A stretch of 6,048 nucleotides of DNA from Thermodesulfobacteriota bacterium (GTDB lineage Bacteria; Desulfobacterota; Desulfocorpusculales; Desulfocorpusculum): the NCBI GenBank assembly GCA_028275295.1, contig JAPWUY010000134.1, forward strand, positions 1 through 6,048, given 5' to 3'. The notes under the pieces are model-generated. The model saw only the letters and a program-made list of their open reading frames with translations. It searched no databases and had not been told where the DNA came from. Numbering within the stretch: the stretch's first letter is position 1; every line of letters starts with the position of its first letter. Positions 1-5,336 of this stretch are shown here, piece after piece. The position numbers were made by a program, and so were the translations under genes.

Positions 1-1
1 G

Positions 2-493
2 GCCAAGGAGACGATAAGAAGGCTGGCTGAGTTTCTCGTGGGAAAGAAGATCCCTGACCTCAACTCGGGATTGAGGGCCTTCAGGAGAAAGGAGATGATG
101 CGATTTCTTCACCTAATTCCTGATGGTTTCTCGTGCGTATCTTCCATGACATTGGCCTTCATGACCAACGGACTGCCTGTCAAGTTCGTGCCCATAGACT
201 ATTTTCCGAGGATAGGGAAATCCAAATTCCATCCCGTGAAGGACACATACAAATATCTCCTCACGGTCATAAGGCTTGTGACCTATTTCGCCCCCCTCAA
301 TGTATTCCTGCCTTTGTGCGGGTTGCTTCTGGCCATCGGTGTTCTGAAGGGGCTGATGGACCTGTTATGGACTGGGACGTTGCAGGAGTCGGACATTATC
401 TTGTTCCTGTCAGCTGTGATGGTGGGGTCCTTGGGGATCCTCGCTGATCTCATAGTGGCCCAGGGAAAGAGAACAGATGATGGGGAAGGCTAA
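2..493 (+). CDS. GT2 family (DPM1-type) glycosyltransferase, C-terminal part
   Basis: This is the last 163 residues of a gene that begins before the window; the frame is open to the left edge. The visible part matches the C-terminal half of polyprenyl-phosphate sugar transferases of the GT-A/GT2 type. It has the acceptor-side motif DLNSGLRAFRR (residues 19-29 of the visible part) and the conserved stretch PRIGKSKFHPVKD (69-81), where family members have R-x-G-x-SK. Two hydrophobic segments follow (about 95-122 and 131-153), consistent with a C-terminal membrane anchor. The likely role is moving a sugar from a nucleotide donor to an undecaprenyl-phosphate or similar lipid at the inner face of the membrane. 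The nucleotide-binding and DxD motifs would lie upstream and cannot be checked, and donor and acceptor are unknown. The gene overlaps the next one by 17 bases, and a flippase-like gene follows, which fits a lipid-linked glycan pathway. The family call is firm; the substrate is not known. Confidence 0.85.
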   Translation, partial: AKETIRRLAEFLVGKKIPDLNSGLRAFRRKEMMRFLHLIPDGFSCVSSMTLAFMTNGLPVKFVPIDYFPRIGKSKFHPVKDTYKYLLTVIRLVTYFAPLNVFLPLCGLLLAIGVLKGLMDLLWTGTLQESDIILFLSAVMVGSLGILADLIVAQGKRTDDGEG

Positions 494-2084
494 GGATCTC
501 TACGCTCGGGTTGGGCTCTCCCAGATCCCCCACATAATATCCCTCGTGGATAGACACAGGTTGAGCCCCACCTATGGGTGTTTCGACAGGGGGTTCTGGC
601 ATTACAAGACCGCACCGTTTCCGAGCGGAATGTCTCAGGAGTTCGTCCTGCCCCTCGCTCTTGTGTTCAAATTCGAGTTTCCTGGGGGGCATGGATACTT
701 TCAGCAGCCAAGACTCAGGGAACTCGTGGAAGCGGGAATAGGTTTCGCTGCCAGGAGCTCCCACAGGGATGGCTCATGCGACGATTATTTTCCGTACGAG
801 AAGGCCTTGGGGGCAGCTGCCTTTTCCCTTTACGCCATGACAGAGAGTTACCTTCTTCTCGAGCTCCAGAGGCCGGACTTTTTGGAATTCTTCAGGAAGA
901 GGGGAGGGTGGCTCGCCTCGCACCAGGAATCGGGTCGCCTTTCCAACCACCAGGCCTTGGTGGTATTGGCCCTCTACAACCTCTTTCTCCTTACCGGGGA
1001 CCAGAGGTTCGAGCAAGCAGCCAGGGAGCGGCTGGGGCTTCTTCTCGGCTGGCAAAGCCCTGAGGGGTGGTTTCCCGAATACGAGGGATGCGATCCAGGC
1101 TACCTCACAGCCACGATAGATTTTTTGGCCAAATATGAGCTCAAATCCAAGGATGAAAGGGTGAGAGAAGCGCTGGAAAGGGCCATAGACTTCCTCGATA
1201 AATTCGTCCATCCAGATGGGACTTGCGGAGGGGAGTACGGGAGCAGAAACACTTACCTGTTTTTCCCCCATGGCTTGGAGCTTTGCTCCAGGTGGAATCC
1301 CCTAGCTCGCCAGATTGCGGATAGATACATCCGTGGTTTGGAGAGGGGAAACAGGGTTCACCTGGATGATGACAGGTTGTGTGCCCACTTATCTTACGAT
1401 CATCTCCAGGCCTTTTTGGACCATGGAGGGATGGGCGAGGACAGGGAAATCCCTGCCCCTCAATCTTTGAGATATTATTTCACCCATTCGAGGCTCTTCG
1501 TCCAGAGGGAGGGGGATGATCACTTTGTGGTATCTGCGGCAAAGGGCGGGTGTGTGAGCCTCCACAGAAAGGGCAGGCTCGTCTATTCGGACAGTGGACT
1601 CGTGGCCAAGCTCTCGAACGGAAAAGTCCTGGTAAGTCACCTTGTGGACGATTACCATGTCATTGTCGGGGAAGATGGAATTCAGGTTGGAGGACACTTT
1701 GGTGAGGCTCGATTCAATGTCCCTGGACCTGTGAGTCAGGCCTTCTTCCACTTGGGAATGTGCTCCTTGGGAAAATGGAAGAGCGACCTGGTGAGAAGGC
1801 TATTGCAGAGAATCCTCATCGTGGGCAAAAAGAGGCACCCCATGAGATTCAGGCGAAGCTTCACTGTGAGTGATAGAGTGACCCTTGTGGACGAGGTGTG
1901 GCTCCCAGAGAAGGGGAATCTGAAGGTGAAGGAGCTCTGGGCTGGAACGGATCACACATCCATCTACGTGGCCATGAGCAGGCTTTACAGGCCCGGATGT
2001 CTCCTTCCGTGGACGGACTATGGATTCGTGCTCCCCTCCCTCAATCGAGACGGCTACGGCCGAGTGGAAAGGGTGCTGGGATGA
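477..2084 (+). CDS. Uncharacterised 535-aa protein, possible (alpha/alpha)-toroid plus beta-domain, heparinase/lyase-like architecture
   Basis: I do not recognise a named family. Residues about 75-315 are helix-rich, with recurring short motifs between helices: HRDGSCDDYFPYEKALGAA (96-114), SPEGWFPEYEGCDPGYL (194-210) and HPDGTCGGEYGSRNTYLF (245-262). Such DG/EG-aromatic turns after helix pairs are typical of (alpha/alpha)-toroid enzymes of glycan metabolism. Residues about 330-535 look beta-rich, with many short alternating strands. This order, a helical toroid then a beta-sheet domain, resembles polysaccharide lyases of the heparinase II/III and alginate-lyase kind, but I cannot identify catalytic residues. 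No signal peptide or clear membrane segment is visible, so a cytoplasmic location is inferred, which would be unusual for a lyase. ATG at 477 is preferred over the adjacent ATG at 480 because an AGGG at 462-465 lies 11 bases before it. The gene sits between a lipid-sugar transferase and a flippase-like protein, so a role in making or processing the same envelope glycan is plausible. Confidence 0.8.
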   Translation: MMGKAKDLYARVGLSQIPHIISLVDRHRLSPTYGCFDRGFWHYKTAPFPSGMSQEFVLPLALVFKFEFPGGHGYFQQPRLRELVEAGIGFAARSSHRDGSCDDYFPYEKALGAAAFSLYAMTESYLLLELQRPDFLEFFRKRGGWLASHQESGRLSNHQALVVLALYNLFLLTGDQRFEQAARERLGLLLGWQSPEGWFPEYEGCDPGYLTATIDFLAKYELKSKDERVREALERAIDFLDKFVHPDGTCGGEYGSRNTYLFFPHGLELCSRWNPLARQIADRYIRGLERGNRVHLDDDRLCAHLSYDHLQAFLDHGGMGEDREIPAPQSLRYYFTHSRLFVQREGDDHFVVSAAKGGCVSLHRKGRLVYSDSGLVAKLSNGKVLVSHLVDDYHVIVGEDGIQVGGHFGEARFNVPGPVSQAFFHLGMCSLGKWKSDLVRRLLQRILIVGKKRHPMRFRRSFTVSDRVTLVDEVWLPEKGNLKVKELWAGTDHTSIYVAMSRLYRPGCLLPWTDYGFVLPSLNRDGYGRVERVLG

Positions 2085-3043
2085 GAAGGCCCTTGGGAAA
2101 GTGGGGAGCAATGGCATTTTCCTTGGGCCTTCTGGGGTTCATATATTCCCGATTGGATTTCCGAAGCTTCGCAGAAAGGATCCTCAATGCTGACCCCCTT
2201 TGGCTAGGGATAGCTTTCCTGTGCTTCGGCCCCCAGGTTTTCGTCACCACCTTGAGGTGGAGGGTGATGATCCAGTCCTTGGCCCCTGTCGACACCTCAA
2301 GGGCTCTGAGGATGGTGATGGCCGCAAAGGCCCTCAATGCCCTTGTGCCTTCCAAGCTCGGAGAGATGAGCAAGGCATATTTTCTGAGAAAGGAAACCGG
2401 AGCAGGGGTGAGGATCGGCTTTCCGGCAGTTCTATTGGAGAAGATACTGGATCTTGGAGGTCTCTGTTTTTGGATGCTCCTGGGGATCTTCTTGGCCCCA
2501 GAGATCCAAGAGCCCATGGTCATAGGGGCTAGTATAGGGCTCGGAGTCCTGGCTGCAAGCGCGGCCTCGATCGTTTTGCCCCAGTTGGGCCTGGGGCTCA
2601 AGGAGAAGTTCAGGGGTAAATTGGCTGAGGTCATGTTTGGTTGGGCTGAGCTCACTCGTTCCTGGGTGGAAAGACCGGGGAGACTCATGACCATCGTCTC
2701 TCTCTCCGTGACATTGTGGGGTCTCCACATGTTGCAGATCTACCTCTTTTTCCCCGTTTTGAGGCAGTCCATGGACGTATCCATAGCCCTGGCGTACATT
2801 CCCCTTTCCCTCCTTGCTGGCCTGCTCCCCATAACTTTGGCTGGTATGGGGACAAGGGATGCTGCCCTGATACTCCTCTTTTCACCCTGGGCAGATGCAT
2901 CTACCATGGCCGGGGTAGGTCTTCTTTGCACCATGCGCTATTGGTCGGATACCCTCATGGGGGTCCCATTCCTCCACAACTATACAGCTCAGATTGGCAG
3001 AAAAGGGGAGGGCGAGAAGCTTCATGATCCGGGTTCGCAATAG
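2081..3043 (+). CDS. Flippase-like integral membrane protein (YbhN/AglD/MprF N-terminal type, lysylphosphatidylglycerol synthase TM region)
   Basis: This 320-residue polytopic membrane protein has about seven to eight hydrophobic segments (roughly 9-24, 40-57, 75-90, 124-139, 147-168, 203-225, 235-256 and 262-285). The family signature is clear: AKALNALVPSKLGEMSKAYFL (82-102, with the N-x-L-x-P and G-E-x-x-K positions), LLEKILDL (118-125) and AGMGTRDAALIL (254-265), equivalent to the P/A-G-G-x-G-x-R-E/D motif. Known relatives are the transmembrane half of MprF, which flips lysyl-phosphatidylglycerol, and stand-alone proteins found in glycan or lipid clusters. No soluble lysyl-transferase domain follows, so a lysylPG synthase label would be wrong. 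The ATG at 2081 overlaps the preceding stop codon as ATGA, with AAAGGG at 2068-2073 as ribosome site. The frame is open further upstream, but that part lies within the previous gene and is rejected. A job moving a lipid-linked product of the neighbouring transferase across the membrane is inferred from context. Confidence 0.88.
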   Translation: MRRPLGKWGAMAFSLGLLGFIYSRLDFRSFAERILNADPLWLGIAFLCFGPQVFVTTLRWRVMIQSLAPVDTSRALRMVMAAKALNALVPSKLGEMSKAYFLRKETGAGVRIGFPAVLLEKILDLGGLCFWMLLGIFLAPEIQEPMVIGASIGLGVLAASAASIVLPQLGLGLKEKFRGKLAEVMFGWAELTRSWVERPGRLMTIVSLSVTLWGLHMLQIYLFFPVLRQSMDVSIALAYIPLSLLAGLLPITLAGMGTRDAALILLFSPWADASTMAGVGLLCTMRYWSDTLMGVPFLHNYTAQIGRKGEGEKLHDPGSQ

Positions 3044-3221
3044 ACAGAGCGGGCAGGAGATAACCTTGGAAGGCCCAAAGACGGTCCACCAGCTCCTGAA
3101 AGAACTCAACCTCGTCGAGGGCGCTGTATTGGTGATGAGGGATGGCGAGCTTCTCACCCGGGATGCGAGGCTCGAAAGGGAAGATTTCGTGGAATTGATA
3201 CCAGTGATCTCAGGAGGTTGA
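3024..3221 (+). CDS. ttuB: Ubiquitin-like sulfur carrier protein, TtuB-like (ThiS/MoaD superfamily)
   Basis: This is a 65-residue beta-grasp protein ending in VISGG, with the exposed C-terminal Gly-Gly that is adenylated and thiocarboxylated in ThiS, MoaD and TtuB. The order of elements fits the family: a first hairpin (MIRVRNRQSGQEITLEG, 1-17), a helix (TVHQLLKELNL, 20-30), a strand with VLVMRDGELLTRD (35-47), then EREDFVELIPVISGG. From memory, Thermus TtuB is also about 65 residues and ends AISGG. The choice of TtuB over ThiS or MoaD rests on the ttuA gene directly downstream and the absence of thiamine or molybdopterin genes. ATG 3024 is chosen because it gives the normal family N-terminus and has GGGGAGGG at 3005-3012; an upstream TTG at 2994 would add an unneeded ten-residue tail. 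The gene overlaps the preceding membrane-protein gene by 20 bases. The activating E1-like enzyme (TtuC type) and the desulfurase are not in this window. Confidence 0.85.
   Translation: MIRVRNRQSGQEITLEGPKTVHQLLKELNLVEGAVLVMRDGELLTRDARLEREDFVELIPVISGG
3212..3218 (+). promoter_or_regulatory. Shine-Dalgarno site for ttuA, inside the ttuB Gly-Gly codons
   Basis: The sequence AGGAGGT is formed by the last bases of ttuB: a serine TCA, the two terminal glycines GGA and GGT, then TGA. It is a seven-base perfect match to the anti-Shine-Dalgarno core. Counting the AGGAGG core (3212-3217), it lies 9 bases before TTG 3227 and directly abuts TTG 3218, which decides the ttuA start in favour of 3227. Ribosomes ending ttuB would stop on top of this site, so coupled translation is likely. 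Confidence 0.75.
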
Positions 3222-3226
3222 AGAAT

Positions 3227-4159
3227 TTGAAGTGCCGCCGCTGTGGGAAAAGAGCCGTAATAGACATAAAGGCCCATCACACAGCCTTCTGCAGAGATTG
3301 TTTCATCCTGTACGTTCACAGGCAGGTGAGGAGGGCCATAGCCGAATACCGAATGTTCTCCAGGGAAGACAAGATCCTGGTCTGTGTTTCCGGCGGGAAG
3401 GACTCCTTGGCCCTTTGGGACATTCTCCTCTCTCTGGGATATGAATGCCATGGCCTTCACCTGGATCTTGGAATCGATGGGTACTCCGAGAGATCGAGGA
3501 TGAAGGCTGTGGAATTCGCCCAGAAAAGGGGCTGTACCTTGAGGGTGATTTCCATGGAGGAGATGGGCATCCCCGTGCCCAAATTGGCAAAGAAGAGCAG
3601 GAGGCCAGAGTGTTCCGTATGCGGGACAGTGAAGAGGCATTTCTTCAACAAGGCTGCTTTGGAAGGGGGATACAAGGTGGTGGCAACTGGCCACAACTTG
3701 GACGACGAGGCAGCGAGGCTTCTGGGTAACATACTTCACTGGCAGTGGGAATATTTGGCCAAACAGAGGCCTGTTTTGCCTCCAGTTAGCGATCTCTTGG
3801 TGAGAAAGGTTGAGCCCCTTTGCAGACTCTCGGAAAGGGAGTCAGCAGCCTATGCGATACTCACGGGGATAGATTACATCCTCGAGGAGTGTCCCATGAG
3901 CAAGGGGGCGACATCGATCCGTTACAAGCACGCCCTGAACATTCTAGAGGACTCCATGCCAGGGGCCAAAATGAGCTTTTACACCGGGTTCATCAAGAAT
4001 CTCCCCAGGCTTTCCAGAGCCTGGGAGGATCTCCATGGGGCCATTGGTGAAGATTCTGGTGGGAGCTTCTCCCGGTGCTCCGAGTGCGGTTCAGCCTCCT
4101 TCACTGATCCCTGCAACTTTTGCAGGCTCACCATCGAATCAGGGCTCCGCCCCAGGTGA
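3227..4159 (+). CDS. ttuA: tRNA-uridine 2-sulfurtransferase TtuA (Fe-S, PP-loop ATPase)
   Basis: This 310-residue protein shows every hallmark of TtuA, which makes 2-thiouridine derivatives in tRNA (in thermophiles, s2T at position 54) using thiocarboxylated TtuB as sulfur donor. In order, there is an N-terminal zinc site (C3, C6, C22, C25), a PP-loop SGGKDS (55-60) that binds ATP to adenylate the target uridine, a CSVCG pair (C129, C132) and a distal ECPMSKG cysteine (C222) that together should hold the 4Fe-4S cluster, the motif ATGHNLDDEA (153-162), and a C-terminal zinc ribbon (C284, C287, C296, C299). The start is TTG at 3227: it gives the usual MKCRRCG N-terminus and lies 9 bases after a perfect AGGAGG. 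An in-frame TTG at 3218 touches that ribosome site and is less likely. The gene follows ttuB after 5 bases and its last 32 bases overlap the end of convergent fabH. TtcA and Ncs6 are relatives, but the two terminal zinc modules and the paired carrier favour TtuA. Confidence 0.93.
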   Translation: MKCRRCGKRAVIDIKAHHTAFCRDCFILYVHRQVRRAIAEYRMFSREDKILVCVSGGKDSLALWDILLSLGYECHGLHLDLGIDGYSERSRMKAVEFAQKRGCTLRVISMEEMGIPVPKLAKKSRRPECSVCGTVKRHFFNKAALEGGYKVVATGHNLDDEAARLLGNILHWQWEYLAKQRPVLPPVSDLLVRKVEPLCRLSERESAAYAILTGIDYILEECPMSKGATSIRYKHALNILEDSMPGAKMSFYTGFIKNLPRLSRAWEDLHGAIGEDSGGSFSRCSECGSASFTDPCNFCRLTIESGLRPR

Positions 4160-5126
4160 GGCCGCCTCCGAAGGCCGTGAGCAGGACCAGATCACCTTTG
4201 CGGATTCTTCCTGACTTCACAGCATCGTCAAGGGCAATGGGCACCGTGGCGGAAGAGCTATTTCCATAGCGCTCTATGGTCATCACCACCTTGTCCATGG
4301 ACACGTTGAGCTTCTTGGCCATTGCCTGGATGATCCTCGCATTGGCCTGATGGGGTATTATGTGATCCACATCGTCTATTGTGTATCCAGCTATTGCAAC
4401 GGCCTCCAGACAGGCATCGGCAAAGCAATTTACGGCCACTTTGAAGGAGCGATTGGCCTCTATCATCCTGAGGTAGTGTAGCTTCTTGTCGACACTCTCG
4501 TGGCTTATGGGGGTTGTCCTGGAGCCGCCTCCAGGAAGGAGAAGGTTCTCCCCATTGGCCCCATCGGTGTGAAGGCATATGGACAGGACCCCAGCCTCAT
4601 CTCCATCGCTTGCGGGGATCACTACGGCTGCGCCGGCCCCATCGCCCCAGAGGATGCAGCTGGATCTGTCCGTGTAATCGACTGTTCTGGTCATGATTTC
4701 CGCCCCCACGACCAGGGCATTGCGAAAGGTCCCGTTCTTCAGGTACTGTTCTGCCACAGAAAGGGCGAATATGAACCCAGAGCATGCAGCCGCCACATCG
4801 AAGGTCACTGCCTTGGAAGCGTTCAGCTTGGCCTGGAGCCAGTTGGCCCCGCAAGGACAGTGAGTATCCGGGGTGATGGTGGCCATGACTATGAGATCCA
4901 GGTCCTCTGGAGAGAGGCCGGCTGCTTCGAGGGCTGGAAGACTTGCCCTGAAAGCCAGGTCAGAGGTGTTCTCATCTGGTCTGGCAACCCTGCGTTCCTT
5001 TATACCCGTACGGGTGTAGATCCATTCATCCGTGGTGTCGATCATCTTCTCGAGATCGTGGTTGGTGAGGACCCCTTCTGGCAAGTAGGAGCCAGTGCCG
5101 ACTATCTTCACCCTCCTCGTTGTCAC
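4128..5126 (-). CDS. fabH: Beta-ketoacyl-[acyl-carrier-protein] synthase III (FabH)
   Basis: The protein is 332 residues from the GTG at 5126 and belongs to the thiolase-fold KAS III family. FabH condenses an acyl-CoA primer with malonyl-ACP to start type II fatty-acid synthesis in the cytoplasm. The Cys-His-Asn triad is present: C115 in DVAAACSGF, H259 in IIPHQANARI and N289 in YGNSSSATVP. Other family marks are DEWIYTRTGIKERR (33-46), WGDGAGAAV (160-168), and AFGGGLTWGGALIRW at the C-terminus. The reading frame runs open to 5408, but the extension is unlike FabH. GTG 5126 gives the typical KIVGTGSYLPE N-terminus, has TGGAGG (5138-5133) six bases upstream, and lies just after a good promoter; ATG 5150 is the alternative (340 residues). 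Where E. coli FabH has Phe87 lining the primer pocket, this one appears to have Cys90, which may change primer choice. The 3' end overlaps ttuA on the other strand by 32 bases. No other fatty-acid genes are visible. Confidence 0.95.
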   Translation of the reverse strand: MTTRRVKIVGTGSYLPEGVLTNHDLEKMIDTTDEWIYTRTGIKERRVARPDENTSDLAFRASLPALEAAGLSPEDLDLIVMATITPDTHCPCGANWLQAKLNASKAVTFDVAAACSGFIFALSVAEQYLKNGTFRNALVVGAEIMTRTVDYTDRSSCILWGDGAGAAVVIPASDGDEAGVLSICLHTDGANGENLLLPGGGSRTTPISHESVDKKLHYLRMIEANRSFKVAVNCFADACLEAVAIAGYTIDDVDHIIPHQANARIIQAMAKKLNVSMDKVVMTIERYGNSSSATVPIALDDAVKSGRIRKGDLVLLTAFGGGLTWGGALIRW

Positions 5127-5132
5127 CTCATG

Positions 5133-5138
5133 CCTCCA
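5133..5138 (-). promoter_or_regulatory. Shine-Dalgarno site selecting the GTG start of fabH
   Basis: On the minus strand TGGAGG lies six bases before the GTG at 5126. No comparable site precedes the in-frame ATGs at 5150 or 5174. This supports the GTG start, which also gives the family-typical N-terminus. Confidence 0.6.
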
Positions 5139-5162
5139 CTCGCGCGTCATGATCGGAGAGAG

Positions 5163-5191
5163 ACCATACCCCATAGAGATGGCCTTGTCAA
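5163..5191 (-). promoter_or_regulatory. Sigma-70-type promoter for fabH
   Basis: On the minus strand a perfect -35 hexamer TTGACA (5191-5186) is followed by exactly 17 bases and then TATGGT (5168-5163), which keeps the first two and last bases of the -10 consensus. Transcription would begin near 5156, about 30 bases before the GTG at 5126, leaving room for the ribosome site at 5138-5133. This also means the open frame from 5127 to 5408 would mostly not be transcribed as part of fabH. It was found by eye and has not been measured. Confidence 0.55.
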
Positions 5192-5215
5192 CGGAAATGG
5201 TCGTAGTCCGATAAT
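5185..5215 (+). promoter_or_regulatory. Possible divergent promoter for the MFS transporter gene
   Basis: On the plus strand TTGTCA (5185-5190, five of six matches to the -35 consensus) and GATAAT (5210-5215, five of six matches to the -10 consensus) are separated by 19 bases, longer than ideal. The -35 element overlaps the fabH -35 on the other strand because TTGTCAA read backwards is TTGACAA. If used, it would leave a leader of roughly 115 bases before the ATG at 5337. Weak evidence from inspection only. Confidence 0.25.
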
Positions 5216-5224
5216 ATATGTTAT
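5211..5224. promoter_or_regulatory. AT-rich imperfect palindrome, candidate operator
   Basis: ATAATATATGTTAT reads nearly the same on both strands, with only one symmetric pair (positions 5 and 10 of 14) out of register. It overlaps the candidate -10 of the transporter promoter and lies 19 bases upstream of the fabH -35, so a bound dimeric regulator could affect either gene. It stands out as an AT-rich island in a GC-richer window, but AT-rich near-palindromes also arise by chance and no regulator gene is visible. Confidence 0.2.
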
Positions 5225-5336
5225 GTAAACTAACTTCCCAGACCGGTTTCCGGCCTTGCTTTCCGCCCTTCCTTCGCCTTAGAATCCGTGATCGCATCTT
5301 CAGGGAGACGAACCGCCAGGCAAAGGGGCCCTTTTC

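Larger units (their letters stand above)
5127..5336. other. Intergenic region between divergent fabH and MFS gene
   Basis: This 210-base spacer is the only sizeable non-coding stretch. It holds the fabH promoter and ribosome site, the weaker divergent promoter and the AT-rich palindrome at 5211-5224. Between 5232 and 5336 I see a pyrimidine-rich leader with a very small CCGG-TTT-CCGG hairpin at 5243-5253 and a short inverted repeat (AAAGGG, one base, CCCTTT) at 5322-5334 over the transporter's ribosome site. No riboswitch, tRNA or other RNA gene was recognised. Confidence 0.6.

Noticed and set aside
1898..2080. Upstream extension of the flippase-like protein
   Set aside because: The open frame upstream of 2081 lies wholly within the preceding gene and encodes a charged, non-membrane stretch. 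The ATGA overlap with a ribosome site at 2068-2073 explains the start better.
2041..2730. Minus-strand open frame of 229 codons opposite the flippase-like gene
   Set aside because: It is a shadow frame; the plus strand carries a clear membrane protein with family motifs.
2882..3739. Long minus-strand open frame of 285 codons opposite ttuB and ttuA
   Set aside because: It is the complement of well-recognised ttuB and ttuA and shows no family motif; long antisense frames are expected in this composition.
4158..4180. GGCC repeats near the ttuA/fabH junction as a terminator
   Set aside because: The arms are only four bases, there is no T-run on either strand, and the bases are coding for the conserved FabH tail.
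4500..5228. Plus-strand open frame of 242 codons opposite fabH
   Set aside because: It lies opposite highly conserved fabH, with no recognisable domain and an implausible composition.
5243..5253. CCGG-TTT-CCGG hairpin as an attenuator or terminator
   Set aside because: The stem is only four pairs, there is no following run of T, and the outer bases do not pair.
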